A stretch of 64,000 nt of DNA from Desulfohalobiaceae bacterium S24 (GTDB lineage: Bacteria > Desulfobacterota > Desulfovibrionia > Desulfovibrionales > Desulfothermaceae). The notes beneath the pieces were generated by a model. It did not search any database and was not told the DNA's origin. It worked only from the letters and a program-made list of their open reading frames with translations. Numbering within the stretch: the stretch's first letter is position 1; the number at the start of each line of letters is the position of its first letter. A program made the translations under genes and the position numbers. The DNA is taken from positions 48,256-112,255 of the forward strand of contig JAABTT010000002.1 in NCBI GenBank assembly GCA_011389765.1, given 5' to 3'. Positions 43,983 through 52,379 of this stretch are shown piece after piece.

Positions 43983-45119
43983 ATGTACATTCAAAGAAAA
44001 CTTGATCTTGTGACAATTCTTTCACAGAGATCCTGTTTTTTGTTCGGACCGCGCCAAACAGGAAAAACATCCTTGATTCAAAACACCTTGAGTGGGTATC
44101 GCTGTTACAACCTGCTCCGGACAGATGTCTATCTCAAACTCAGTCGAGCACCCGAGCGGCTCCGGCAGGAAATAAGCCAGAATGAACGAATTGTGATCAT
44201 TGATGAAATACAGAAGCTGCCGATTCTTTTGGATGAGGTTCATTCTCTGATCGAAGAAAGACAAATTCATTTTCTCCTGACCGGTTCCAGCGCCAGAAAG
44301 TTACGGCAGAAAGGGGTCAATCTCTTGGGTGGGCGAGCCAGGACGAGACGGATGCATCCTTTTATCTTTCTGGAATTAAAAAATGATTTTCAATTAGTCA
44401 GAGCCCTGGATGTCGGCTTGATTCCTTCAATCTACTTTTCCGATTCGCCATATGAAGATCTTGAGGCTTATACCGGGAGTTATCTGAAGGAAGAAATAGC
44501 AGCGGAAGCCATTGTTCGAAATGTTCCCGCATTCAGCAGGTTTCTTACAATAGCCGGATTGTGTAACGGCCAAATGATCAATTATACCAAAATAGCCAAT
44601 GACGCACAGGTTCCGAGATCAACGGTCCAGGAATATTTTCAGATACTTCGCGACACATTGCTTGCGAGTGATCTCCCCGCATGGAAACAATCCCGAAAAC
44701 GAAAACCGGTTTCCACATCAAAATTTTATTTTTTTGATATAGGGGTTGCACGTTATTTGCAGGGTCGTCGTGGTCTTTCAATGAGATCTCCTGAATTTGG
44801 GGAAGCTTTTGAAGCCTATATTTTTCATGAACTCAGTACTTACTGCGACTATAGAGGCGGTTGCGATCTCAGTTATTGGCGATCTACCTCCGGTTTTGAG
44901 GTGGATTTTATCTTGAATCAAGACATCGCGATTGAAGTCAAAGGAAAAACTATTATCACGGAGAAAGATTGCTCTGGATTGAAGGCTCTTCAAGAGGAAG
45001 CCATTTTCAAATGGTACATTTTGGTGAGCCTCGAAGAAACTCCAAGGAAAATTGGAGAAATACACATTTTACCCTGGAAGGACTTCTTGGAGCGCTTGTA
45101 TGAAGACTTTTATCTCTAA
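43983..45119 (+). CDS. AAA_14/DUF4143 ATPase
   Basis: A 378-residue protein of the broadly distributed ATP-binding DUF4143 family. GPRQTGKTSLIQ near residue 21 is Walker A, RIVIIDEIQKLP near 68 is Walker B, and LLTGSSARKLR is sensor 1. The C-terminal DUF4143 domain contains EAFEAYIFHELSTYCDYRGG and YWRSTSGFEVDFIL, a restriction-endonuclease-like fold (Asp, Glu-x-Lys in AIEVKGK). ATG 43983 has GGAGG upstream. These genes are mobile-looking orphans of unsettled function; some behave as toxin-antitoxin-like elements. A strong operator-like region precedes it and a terminator follows. Confidence 0.85.
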   Translation: MYIQRKLDLVTILSQRSCFLFGPRQTGKTSLIQNTLSGYRCYNLLRTDVYLKLSRAPERLRQEISQNERIVIIDEIQKLPILLDEVHSLIEERQIHFLLTGSSARKLRQKGVNLLGGRARTRRMHPFIFLELKNDFQLVRALDVGLIPSIYFSDSPYEDLEAYTGSYLKEEIAAEAIVRNVPAFSRFLTIAGLCNGQMINYTKIANDAQVPRSTVQEYFQILRDTLLASDLPAWKQSRKRKPVSTSKFYFFDIGVARYLQGRRGLSMRSPEFGEAFEAYIFHELSTYCDYRGGCDLSYWRSTSGFEVDFILNQDIAIEVKGKTIITEKDCSGLKALQEEAIFKWYILVSLEETPRKIGEIHILPWKDFLERLYEDFYL

Positions 45120-45122
45120 AAA

Positions 45123-45171
45123 ATCCAGCTTGAATCCCAGGGAGTTTGCTGCCTGGGGTTCATAGCTGGAT
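45123..45171. terminator. Bidirectional terminator between convergent genes
   Basis: ATCCAGCT plus TGAATCCCAGG pairs with GCCTGGGGTTCA plus AGCTGGAT with one interruption. It separates the DUF4143 ATPase from the convergent radical SAM gene. Confidence 0.7.
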
Positions 45172-45219
45172 TGTGTTCAAACAACACCACAGAAGCACCG
45201 CCGAGGCCAGTCCAATTTA

Positions 45220-47343
45220 TTACAGCAGTTTTTTGGTGCCGGCCAGGTTGGCAATATAACGGCCCCTATCATATCGTTTGTTGTAGCGGAAGATGGTATC
45301 CACCAGACCCATGTGCAGCCTGCCGAAATGAAGGGCGTAGCGCTTGCTCAACCAGCGGAAATATTTTTCCATGCTCTTCATGCTCTGGGGAAAACAGATT
45401 TGAACGAGTTCATCGATATAGTGGTCGGCCCGTTCATCAAAATACTCTTTCAGCTGCGGTTCTGGTCCGCCGGGAATTGGCTGATATTCCTGGACAAAGA
45501 CATAGGCTCCTGGCAGAGAACGGAGGAAGCGAAAGCGTTCAAGATCCTCGGCCAGGGTGGTGTTGTAGCCGTACATGCAGATAAATTCCACGTTTTCTTT
45601 GGCTCCGAAATGGAAAAGAGCGTATTTTTGTCTGAGTTCTTCCAGATTTCTGGTGTCGTTTAAACTGAAATGATAGACGGTCCGGGTAAACTTGACATTG
45701 GAGCAGGGAATGGCCCGAATGAGGCGGGCTTTTTCCTCATCAACCAGATGCAGGTCCAGGGTTTGATTGAAATTGACCTGGAGTTTTTTGCTGATCATTT
45801 CCTGCAGGAACCTGTTGCAGTCAGGATGGGCCAGAATGTTGTCATCAAGGAGGATGAGCTTTTTCTTTTCGCCACCTCTGGTCAGAGAGTCGATATCACA
45901 GACTTGACGGGGCGGTCCTTCTTTGAGCGGCACGATGCAAAACCCGCAGTGAAAGGGGCAGCCCCGGGTCAGGAACCCAAGGGCACGATCACCCAATCCA
46001 GGATAGAGCTCACAGTCCGGTTCTGCTGCCTCTACTTCAGGAGGCAGACGGGTCTGGATATCAAAACCTGACCCTCCACATTTGAGGGAATCACCGTAAT
46101 AAGCCCCCATCTTCTGCAGTCGTTGACCAGAAGCCGGAACGGAAAAGATGCTGCTGGCAAAGACCGCCTCGGCTCGTGGTTCGTAGGCCTCTTTTTTCAT
46201 CAGTCTGCAGCTGCGCCCCTGTGCTTTATAAAAACCGGCCAGTTTCATCAGGGCCAGGTTGGGCAGCCTGCCGTCCACATCAACCAGGAGGATGGACCTG
46301 TGAGGCAGGCGCCCCATTTTTTTAGGCGAGACCTGCACCGGAGTTGCAGGCCGCACCTTTTCAGGAAGATGAAGGGTTTTGGAGCACAGTTTTTCTGCAG
46401 GAAAGTGATCGTTTCCTGTGCCCCCGAGCCTCAGCAGACACTGCATGACTGGGAAAAGCTGGTCGAGTAGATCTATCCAGTCTGAAAAAAGGTCCGCAGG
46501 GCAAAAGTAGTCCGGTTTGTCGAGGAGCAGCACCCCGGGGAAATGCAGAGGGTTTGGATAGCTGGGGAGTGCATCGTGCAGATGGCGGGCGGCATCCAGA
46601 AGGGGCAGCAGCACACGCTGATATTCAGGAGGAATGCACTCCCACTGTTTTGAGATATCCGTTTCTTTGGCCATCCAGTGTGAGGTGTCGAGAGCCAGAT
46701 GCCTTTGGATGGCCTGTTGCAGGTTTTGCAGGATTTGAGCCGGCATATAGCGCTGATGCCGGATAGCCCGATAATGAAGATTGCTGAGAAAGGCTTTTGG
46801 ATCGGTGAGAGGCGCCTTTGGGTGAAACAGGGAATGGATGCGTTTCAGTTGGTAAAAGGGGTCGCTGAAATCGAAATCATCGCTGCCGTCGTGGACGCAG
46901 ATACGTGATCCATAGGCGAAAACCAGGTGCCTGGCCGGGGGGCTCCACTTGCTGAAAGGCGCATAGATCAGAGGCGGGGAATGCCGGATGCCCTTTTGCA
47001 GTAAACGTCTGCCGGCGCCGTTGGAGGTGATTTCCAGAGCGCTGAGCCTGGCGGGACTTTCCACTATGCCTTTGCGGGCCGTATGTTCGACCCAGACCAA
47101 TTCCAACTGCAGTGGCTTTTTTGGGTGCTGTAGCAGATCTTGGAGGTGGAACGGCAGGTGATGCAGGTATTCAACACAGCCGCTGCCGGCCAGAGCCAGA
47201 ACTTTCAAAAGCTCGGAATCTTTTTCTGCATCAGGGGAATGCAGGATGTGCCATTTCTTGAGCCCCCGGTTGCTTTTTCGAAAGGCGATGACTCCGCTGT
47301 CATTGGCGGCGGCGTTGCGAAACCTGAGTTCAGAGACGTACAC
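45220..47343 (-). CDS. Radical SAM protein fused to a degenerate SMC/RecF-like ATPase domain
   Basis: A 707-residue fusion. Residues 350-707 are a radical SAM enzyme of the B12-binding-like class: ILLVDVDGRLPNLALMKLAG, CGGSGFDI, then TRGCPFHCGFC with Cys462, Cys466 and Cys469 for the Fe-S cluster and ILLDDNILAH. Residues 1-320 look like a worn AAA/RecF-type ATPase. MYVSELRFRN is the usual first strand. WHILHSPDAEKDSELLK stands where WxxLxGxNGSGKSTLL is expected, so Walker A is lost. VLLLDKPDYF at 271-280 stands where LLIDEPD is expected, so the Walker B Glu is Lys. The ATPase half is therefore probably inactive and structural or substrate-recognising. No substrate can be named. Confidence 0.75.
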   Translation of the reverse strand: MYVSELRFRNAAANDSGVIAFRKSNRGLKKWHILHSPDAEKDSELLKVLALAGSGCVEYLHHLPFHLQDLLQHPKKPLQLELVWVEHTARKGIVESPARLSALEITSNGAGRRLLQKGIRHSPPLIYAPFSKWSPPARHLVFAYGSRICVHDGSDDFDFSDPFYQLKRIHSLFHPKAPLTDPKAFLSNLHYRAIRHQRYMPAQILQNLQQAIQRHLALDTSHWMAKETDISKQWECIPPEYQRVLLPLLDAARHLHDALPSYPNPLHFPGVLLLDKPDYFCPADLFSDWIDLLDQLFPVMQCLLRLGGTGNDHFPAEKLCSKTLHLPEKVRPATPVQVSPKKMGRLPHRSILLVDVDGRLPNLALMKLAGFYKAQGRSCRLMKKEAYEPRAEAVFASSIFSVPASGQRLQKMGAYYGDSLKCGGSGFDIQTRLPPEVEAAEPDCELYPGLGDRALGFLTRGCPFHCGFCIVPLKEGPPRQVCDIDSLTRGGEKKKLILLDDNILAHPDCNRFLQEMISKKLQVNFNQTLDLHLVDEEKARLIRAIPCSNVKFTRTVYHFSLNDTRNLEELRQKYALFHFGAKENVEFICMYGYNTTLAEDLERFRFLRSLPGAYVFVQEYQPIPGGPEPQLKEYFDERADHYIDELVQICFPQSMKSMEKYFRWLSKRYALHFGRLHMGLVDTIFRYNKRYDRGRYIANLAGTKKLL

Positions 47344-47399
47344 TGATCATGTCCTCCTGGTTGATCTTTGCTGCAGTGCAGAGAGAACAGTTACCACAA

Positions 47400-47439
47400 C
47401 AATTTTTCTTCTGCCGGCTTGCCGGCAGAAGAAAAATTG
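47400..47439. repeat. Perfect 19-bp palindrome near the radical SAM promoter
   Basis: The left arm 47400-47418 and right arm 47421-47439 are exact inverses separated by two bases. On the plus strand no T run follows, so this is a repeat-type hairpin rather than a clear terminator. Confidence 0.7.
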
Positions 47440-47478
47440 ATGCCTTGACATCTTGTTCGTTGATGCTAATTTCATCGC

Positions 47479-47855
47479 ATGCGAACGACTCTCTCAATCG
47501 ATGATGATGTTTTGGAGCGAGCCAGGACCCTGTCTGCCTCTGCTGGGCGGTATTATCAGCTTTTATCCGTATTGGCACCAATAACAGGGTCTTTGAACAG
47601 CCCCTTTCCCTCAAACAAGCCATCGCGCGTGTTCAGAGCTGGTTGGATCAGCCGTGCACGCGGATTGTTCGACCCACCGAAAATCACTGGACTTATTTTC
47701 AGCACATGCTGACAGGGGGGCAGGCCATGGGCAACTTGGTGACAGATGCGCACCTGGCGGCACTGGCCATTGAAAACGGCTGTTCCCTGGCTTCGACTGA
47801 TGCTGATTTTGCCCGTTTTCCCAAGTTGAAATGGTTTAATCCGCTTTCTACTTGA
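47479..47855 (+). pseudogene. Collapsed vapBC toxin-antitoxin remnant
   Basis: The ATG frame at 47479 starts as a ribbon-helix-helix antitoxin, MRTTLSIDDDVLERARTL, but after about 21 codons the sequence jumps, out of frame, into the middle of a PIN-domain toxin. The toxin part reads WAVLSAFIRIGTNNRVFEQP and NLVTDAHLAALAIENGC, then STDADFARFPKLKWFNPL and stops at 47855. The antitoxin C-terminus and the first third of the toxin, including its first acidic catalytic residue, are gone. A single deletion explains this. Confidence 0.85.
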
Positions 47856-47916
47856 ACGATATAACGAGGCCAAGCAAGATATGTTCAATGAAATCGCTCA
47901 GCTCGCCGAGAAGTAT

Positions 47917-48012
47917 ACACTATACTGATCCAAATTAGCTTCTATTGAAATAGAGACCAGGAACCTTTGAATCAGCAGTCCTTGTCGGGAAAAACCAAAA
48001 TTGGATCAGTAT
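47917..48012. mobile_element. MITE-like element with ACTGATCC terminal inverted repeats
   Basis: ACTATACTGATCCAAATT at the left and AATTGGATCAGTATAGT at the right bound about 95 bp without a gene. Related end sequences occur at 10756-10800 and near 31850-31866. It is followed within three bases by the stop codon of the nitroreductase gene. Confidence 0.6.
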
Positions 48013-48014
48013 AG

Positions 48015-48848
48015 TCAATCATCCCCCATCCGCCAGTTGATGGGCGGCTCTTTGCGGGGCGGCATCCGCTGGTAGCGGAATTTGGGGTAGCCGACCATCA
48101 TCGCCCCCAGGCTCTTGTGCTCCTCAGGCAGGGGCAGGGCCTCCTGCAGAGGCGGGTAGAGCGTGGCTGCTGTATTGAAGTACCCGGCCCAGCAGCAGCC
48201 GAGGCCCAGGCTCGGGGCGGCCAGCTCCAGGGTGGTCAGGGCGATGGTGCAGGTCGTGGGGGCCACGGGATCGTCCTTATGGGCATGCGCGACGATCAGG
48301 TCCGGGGCCCCGCGCAGAAAGACATCCTTTCCTTTCTTCCAGAAGGCCAAGGTTCGCTCCATGTGCATCATGGCCGCGACATCCGGTTTGTGTTCAAGCA
48401 TCCAGCCCATCCAGTCCGCGACCAGCCCGGCCAGGCGGACCAGCTCCTCTCTGTTCCCCAAAACCAGCCACTGGGCCCCCTGGGTGTTGTGCCCGGAAGG
48501 GGCATACCGGGCAATATCGATCAGCCTGGCCAGTTTCTCCTTTTCCACCGGCTTGTCTTTGTAGTTCCGGATGGAGCGCCGGGAGCGCACGAACTGCTCG
48601 CACTGCTCCAGACTCAAGTCCAGTTCCTTCCTGATCGACGGGCACTGGTCGGGATGGATGTCCTGGTGCACGAGGCTGGACGTGGGACAGACCGCCACGC
48701 AGTGCCCGCAGCGGATGCAGAGCTCATTGGCATCGGTGATGGGCTGGGGATAGCCGCTGGTTCCGAATTCGATGAGTCCGGCCGGGCAGGCCTTGATACA
48801 GAGTGCATCCTGGTTGCAGGTGTCCTGATTGATGGTCAAAAGCGGCAT
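48015..48848 (-). CDS. Nitroreductase fused to an N-terminal 2[4Fe-4S] ferredoxin
   Basis: ATG 48848 has AAAGGAG seven bases upstream and gives 277 residues. Residues 1-60 are a ferredoxin domain with CNQDALCIKAC and CIRCGHCVAVC. Residues 75-270 are an FMN nitroreductase: RSRRSIRNYKDKPVEKE at the flavin phosphate site, APSGHNTQGAQW, and LELAAPSLGLGCCWAG. The fusion lets ferredoxin-type electrons reach FMN directly and is frequent in anaerobes. Substrate unknown. Confidence 0.9.
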   Translation of the reverse strand: MPLLTINQDTCNQDALCIKACPAGLIEFGTSGYPQPITDANELCIRCGHCVAVCPTSSLVHQDIHPDQCPSIRKELDLSLEQCEQFVRSRRSIRNYKDKPVEKEKLARLIDIARYAPSGHNTQGAQWLVLGNREELVRLAGLVADWMGWMLEHKPDVAAMMHMERTLAFWKKGKDVFLRGAPDLIVAHAHKDDPVAPTTCTIALTTLELAAPSLGLGCCWAGYFNTAATLYPPLQEALPLPEEHKSLGAMMVGYPKFRYQRMPPRKEPPINWRMGDD

Positions 48849-48882
48849 GCTGTTCTCCTTTGGTCTATGAATGTAGAGGGTT

Positions 48883-48993
48883 GCCCACGGATGACACGGA
48901 TTGACACGGATAATGAAAACAAACTTTTTTGCTGCTGGAATAAGACCCAGCAGCAAAAGGAGTCATCGCCTCAAGGCGATATCTCCAAAAGAA
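48883..48993. repeat. CACGGATTGACACGGATA repeat element, partial copy
   Basis: The left end carries CACGGATGACACGGATTG and ACACGGATA, followed by a strong hairpin TTTTGCTGCTGG/CCAGCAGCAAAA. About 65 bases (48927-48993) are nearly identical to the reverse complement of 52098-52164. Confidence 0.75.
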
Positions 48994-48997
48994 CATT

Positions 48998-49675
48998 TTA
49001 CTCCTTTCGCCAGAGTTTGGCCCTTCGGAGACGTTCGACAAAGGCCTTGCGCCGTTGATGTGCAGTCATGAACTCCTCAAGTTTCAGCTCAAAACTTTTG
49101 GACCTGTCAACAAGTGCATAGGCCTCGGACAGGTCGAGCAGGGCCTGGCAGGCCTCATCATAGGCCAGACCCGAACCCCTGTTCAAGGTGTGTTGAATTT
49201 GCTCCCAGGCCTTGGGGAAATTATTGGACAGATCCTTGAGATCCCCGCGCAGCAACTCGTCCCTGATCGGAGCTAGTCGGGCCATCCAGCCCTCCCCGTC
49301 CTCAATCTCAAAACGGCTGTAGTTCTTGGAATCATGCAGGCTCCAGGTGATGACAGTGTGCGTTTTTGTGGTCTTGAAGTCTAAAACATCGCCTTCTGCT
49401 TCTGCCAAGAAGGAATCAGCCTCTTCCGACATAACCTCATTGGGCAGCCGCAGCTTGAAGATGGCCGTCATCCAGTTGGCCGTATAAACATGGGCATCGA
49501 AATAGTGCTGCATCAAGTCGTCCGGATCCCCTTTGAAATTACCGAAATTGTAGTAATTGCTGAAACTGACCGGCGTGATCTGAGCCCGGCTCGAAATCGA
49601 GCGCAGATCGGACATCTCCTCCGAGGTCAGGTGCCTGTCGGTGGCCAGGAATTCATAGTACTGGTATTCGCTCAT
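48998..49675 (-). CDS. Conserved hypothetical protein
   Basis: A 225-residue soluble protein starting MSEYQYYEFLATDRHLT, a start shared by a widely spread uncharacterised family whose members, as I recall them, are often longer. Visible are ITPVSFSNYYNFGNFKGDPD and DAHVYTANWMTAIFKLRLP. Its 3' end lies within a few bases of the CACGG element, so the C-terminus (FVERLRRAKLWRKE) may have been shortened or altered by that element. It is followed upstream on the same strand by a second hypothetical gene with 44 bases between. No function proposed. Confidence 0.65.
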   Translation of the reverse strand: MSEYQYYEFLATDRHLTSEEMSDLRSISSRAQITPVSFSNYYNFGNFKGDPDDLMQHYFDAHVYTANWMTAIFKLRLPNEVMSEEADSFLAEAEGDVLDFKTTKTHTVITWSLHDSKNYSRFEIEDGEGWMARLAPIRDELLRGDLKDLSNNFPKAWEQIQHTLNRGSGLAYDEACQALLDLSEAYALVDRSKSFELKLEEFMTAHQRRKAFVERLRRAKLWRKE

Positions 49676-49719
49676 GGGGGTTTCCTTATTGTTATCGGGT
49701 ATGGATATTCAAACGCATG

Positions 49720-50955
49720 TTATTCGTGTTCATGATCTTTCCAGGCTGATTGAGCTTTCACCTCATCAATGAGAAACCGCACACCCTGGTTGTCCGACGG
49801 ATTCAGCCAGAGCATTTTTTCAAATATATGCTCTGCCTCATCAAAGCGCCCAAGACGCCAGAGACAGAGGCCATAGCCGTGCATGCAGCGCAGAAATGGG
49901 CGATTGTTCATGAGGCCCCACGGCAGCACTCCGGTAAAGTCGTCACCCAGGGACAGCTCGCCAATACGCAGACCGACTTCATAATGCCGGATGGCATCCT
50001 GGGGACTGTCATCAAAGGCGAGATTGCCCAGATGCGAATGGGCATCGAGGCAGCGCAGGTCTGCCTGGCAGAGCTCCATCAGGACCTGTAACGCCTCTGC
50101 CCGCACGGCAGCATCTTTGAGATCATTGGACTGGATGATGGGATCAGTAAAGGGGTCGTCAGGGTCGTCACCTGGCAGCACCTGCTCCATTTCATACATG
50201 GGGCGGGGTCCAAAGACGATAATCGGCTTGGCCCATTCTTCGATGGGTTCGGATTGTTCCCCCCAATATTCCTCTTGGGGATCCCAGATGCCCATGTCTT
50301 CGAGTCCCAAGGGGACCAGATCAAGGGCCTTCACATCGATTCGGTAGGATTGAATTTCTCCTGAAAGATAAGGATGGCCGCCATAACGCCATTGCTTTCG
50401 GGGTGTGACCGTAACTATGGAGCCGGGCACAAGCTCCCAGGCCCGACTCGCCCGCAAAGTAATAACCCGGTCTTTTTCCAACAAACGGCATCGGGTGCTC
50501 CGCTCCTTGACCGAGAGGACCGCCAGATCGAGCGGCTTGCTCAGGTCAATGTCATCTTCTGTCGCCTTGTGCTGTCTCCTTCGCTCGGGAAGTTTCTGCG
50601 TTTCGGCAGGGTAAGGATCGAGGTTGAGCCACCTGCGGTAGGCGGCGATGTAGTGTGCTCCTGCCGAAGGTTCCGGTAAGTCAACATCGCAGAGCGCGAC
50701 CTCATACTCGGAACCGTCTTCGCGCCGGCATCGTGCCGTCAGCCCGCGGCGTATGTTTCCGTCGTATTTCACCGCGATTACTGAAACCGGTTCTCCGATG
50801 ACAAAGCCGTCGGACGGCAGCGCGACGTTGGCCACAAAGGCCTGATGAAAAGCCCAGAGCTGCTCGTCTTCACCAGATGCGTCGACAGTGATCTTTGCGA
50901 TCAGATTATCCAGCAAGCCGGGTATCCTGCTTTTTTTCGATTTTCGTGTGCTCAT
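49720..50955 (-). CDS. Conserved hypothetical protein with C-terminal TPR-like helices
   Basis: A 411-residue cytoplasmic protein. The N-terminal half has beta-rich segments (DGFVIGEPVSVIAVKYDG, VKERSTRCRLLEKDRVITL) that suggest OB- or SH3-like folds. The C-terminal third has helical repeats (CLDAHSHLGNLAFDDSPQDA and GYGLCLWRLGRFDEAEHIF), typical of tetratricopeptide repeats. No catalytic motif was recognised. It precedes the hypothetical gene at 48998-49675 with a 44-base gap, so the two probably form an operon. Confidence 0.65.
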   Translation of the reverse strand: MSTRKSKKSRIPGLLDNLIAKITVDASGEDEQLWAFHQAFVANVALPSDGFVIGEPVSVIAVKYDGNIRRGLTARCRREDGSEYEVALCDVDLPEPSAGAHYIAAYRRWLNLDPYPAETQKLPERRRQHKATEDDIDLSKPLDLAVLSVKERSTRCRLLEKDRVITLRASRAWELVPGSIVTVTPRKQWRYGGHPYLSGEIQSYRIDVKALDLVPLGLEDMGIWDPQEEYWGEQSEPIEEWAKPIIVFGPRPMYEMEQVLPGDDPDDPFTDPIIQSNDLKDAAVRAEALQVLMELCQADLRCLDAHSHLGNLAFDDSPQDAIRHYEVGLRIGELSLGDDFTGVLPWGLMNNRPFLRCMHGYGLCLWRLGRFDEAEHIFEKMLWLNPSDNQGVRFLIDEVKAQSAWKDHEHE

Positions 50956-51111
50956 TTTTTATTGATCCTCACGGATGTCGTTTTTTAACATAGGATTTTT
51001 CCGGTCCAGGGACCATTGCGCCGGGTTTTCTGAAAATTAGAGACGGATTGATCAAATACTATGGCAATCCATAAAATTGACTATGTCTCCATTTTGTCCT
51101 ACATTTTCGCT

Positions 51112-51393
51112 ATGAAAATTTTCAAATGGAATTCGGAAAAGAACGAACTTCTTGCCAGAGAAAGAGGTATAACCTTTGAAGAAATCATACAGAAGGTTGA
51201 AGCAGGAGCCAGGGTGATAGAAACTGAGCATCCGAATCCAGAGAAATATCCGAATCAGAAGATATTGATTGTCGACGTCGAGGGGTATGCCTACTTGGTC
51301 CCTTTTGTTGAAGATTCCGATGGGCTTTTCCTGAAGACGATCATCCCCAGCCGGAAGGCGACGCGAAACTATCTTGGAGGCAAACATGGCTGA
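51112..51393 (+). CDS. BrnT-like toxin
   Basis: The ATG at 51112 gives a 93-residue protein with the BrnT/DUF4258-like layout MKIFKWNSEKNELLARERGI, then TFEEIIQKVEAGARVIE and a basic C-terminal end KTIIPSRKATRNYLGG. BrnT proteins are RelE-fold ribonuclease toxins. It overlaps the next gene, a ribbon-helix-helix antitoxin, by eight bases, in the usual brnT-brnA order. Ribosome site before 51112 is weak. Confidence 0.78.
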   Translation: MKIFKWNSEKNELLARERGITFEEIIQKVEAGARVIETEHPNPEKYPNQKILIVDVEGYAYLVPFVEDSDGLFLKTIIPSRKATRNYLGGKHG

Positions 51394-51664
51394 AAAACAA
51401 AATAAAATAGAGCTTGATGACTATGAACAGGAAATTTTGGAGGCCCATGAAGAGGGCAGGCTCAAAACTGCGCCGTCTGAAACGGATTACCAAACTGTTG
51501 CCAAAAATACCATGAAAAAGAACAAAAAAATCAATATCCGCATCTCGGAAAACGACCTCAGCGCCTTGCAGCGCAAGGCGGCCAGGGAAGGGATTCCCTA
51601 CCAAACCCTGATCGGCAGTATCCTGCACAAGTATGCCAGCGGATTCATGAAGGAGGTGTCTTGA
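51386..51664 (+). CDS. BrnA/CopG-like antitoxin
   Basis: Start ATG 51386 has GGAGG seven bases upstream. The 92 residues have an acidic toxin-binding N-terminal part (ELDDYEQEILEAHEEGRL) and a C-terminal ribbon-helix-helix, KKINIRISENDLSALQRKAA followed by REGIPYQTLIGSIL, which would bind the operon promoter. Toxin-neutralising and autorepressing role inferred from family and neighbour. Confidence 0.82.
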   Translation: MAEKQNKIELDDYEQEILEAHEEGRLKTAPSETDYQTVAKNTMKKNKKINIRISENDLSALQRKAAREGIPYQTLIGSILHKYASGFMKEVS

Positions 51665-51696
51665 AAGGAGTTGTGACCACCAAGCCCTCAAGGCAT

Positions 51697-51926
51697 TTAT
51701 CGCTCATGGAGTTCGTCCCTGGTCCAGGTTTTTGGACCGATTCTGGCTTGATTGCGGAGGAAAAAGGCATCAAGGCCCCTGAGGCTGGCTTCGCGATTGG
51801 GGTCATTGGAAACAAAGCGCTCCAGTGTTTCCCGGGTGATGGCGTTAATGGACGCCTTTTTTGGGAGGCCGGGTTTCGGGCGTTTTCCAACAGACGGTCG
51901 TCGATTTTCAAGGTGATATTTGCCAT
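51697..51926 (-). pseudogene. Frameshifted VapB-type antitoxin without toxin
   Basis: ATG 51926 with GAGG upstream reads MANITLKIDDRLLENAR. The frame breaks at a run of six A (minus strand, 51857-51862). With one base added the sequence continues ASINAITRETLERFVSNDPN through AFFLRNQARIG and ends in TRDELHER TAA at 51697, a complete ribbon-helix-helix antitoxin of about 76 residues. No vapC follows; the bases after its stop are the tail of the BrnA-like gene on the other strand. Confidence 0.75.
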
Positions 51927-51992
51927 CTCAGACCTCATTGCTCAAACGGTAGTCTTCCGTGGATACTTTGAAAATGAAAAAAGCAGATTATG

Positions 51993-52209
51993 GCCCACTG
52001 ATCACACGGATTGACACGGATAGGTTTTCTTTTTGCCTGCCAGCAATAAGAGGCTGGCAGGCAAATGCCATCGCCATGCGGCATGGCAGAAAGGCAATTC
52101 TTTTGGAGGTATCGCCAGCAGGTGATGACTCCTTTTGCTGCTGGGTTTTATTCCAGCAGCAAAAAATTATATTTTTCATTATCCGTGTCAATCCTGTCAA
52201 TCCGTGGGC
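51993..52209. mobile_element. 217-bp element with 30-bp terminal inverted repeats, CACGG family
   Basis: Left end GCCCACTGATCACACGGATT, right end the near inverse of it, with the period CACGGATTGACACGGATA. The inside contains two strong hairpins (GCCTGCCAGC/GCTGGCAGGC and GCTGCTGG/CCAGCAGC) and no gene. It is a non-autonomous, MITE-like candidate and fills most of the 510-bp gap before abiE. Confidence 0.75.
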
Positions 52210-52379
52210 TCAAGTCTTCTTTTCATAGGCTGGTATTGAAGCTCGGTCAAAAGCAAAGTATAAGCGAATGAGCACCGATCAAGCATGCTATGGAAGAAAA
52301 TTAGCACATAAACTGTGCCAGTCAAGAGAAGGATTGGATGGCGCATATGTTATCCAATATGTTACTGAGGAAATTCTGC

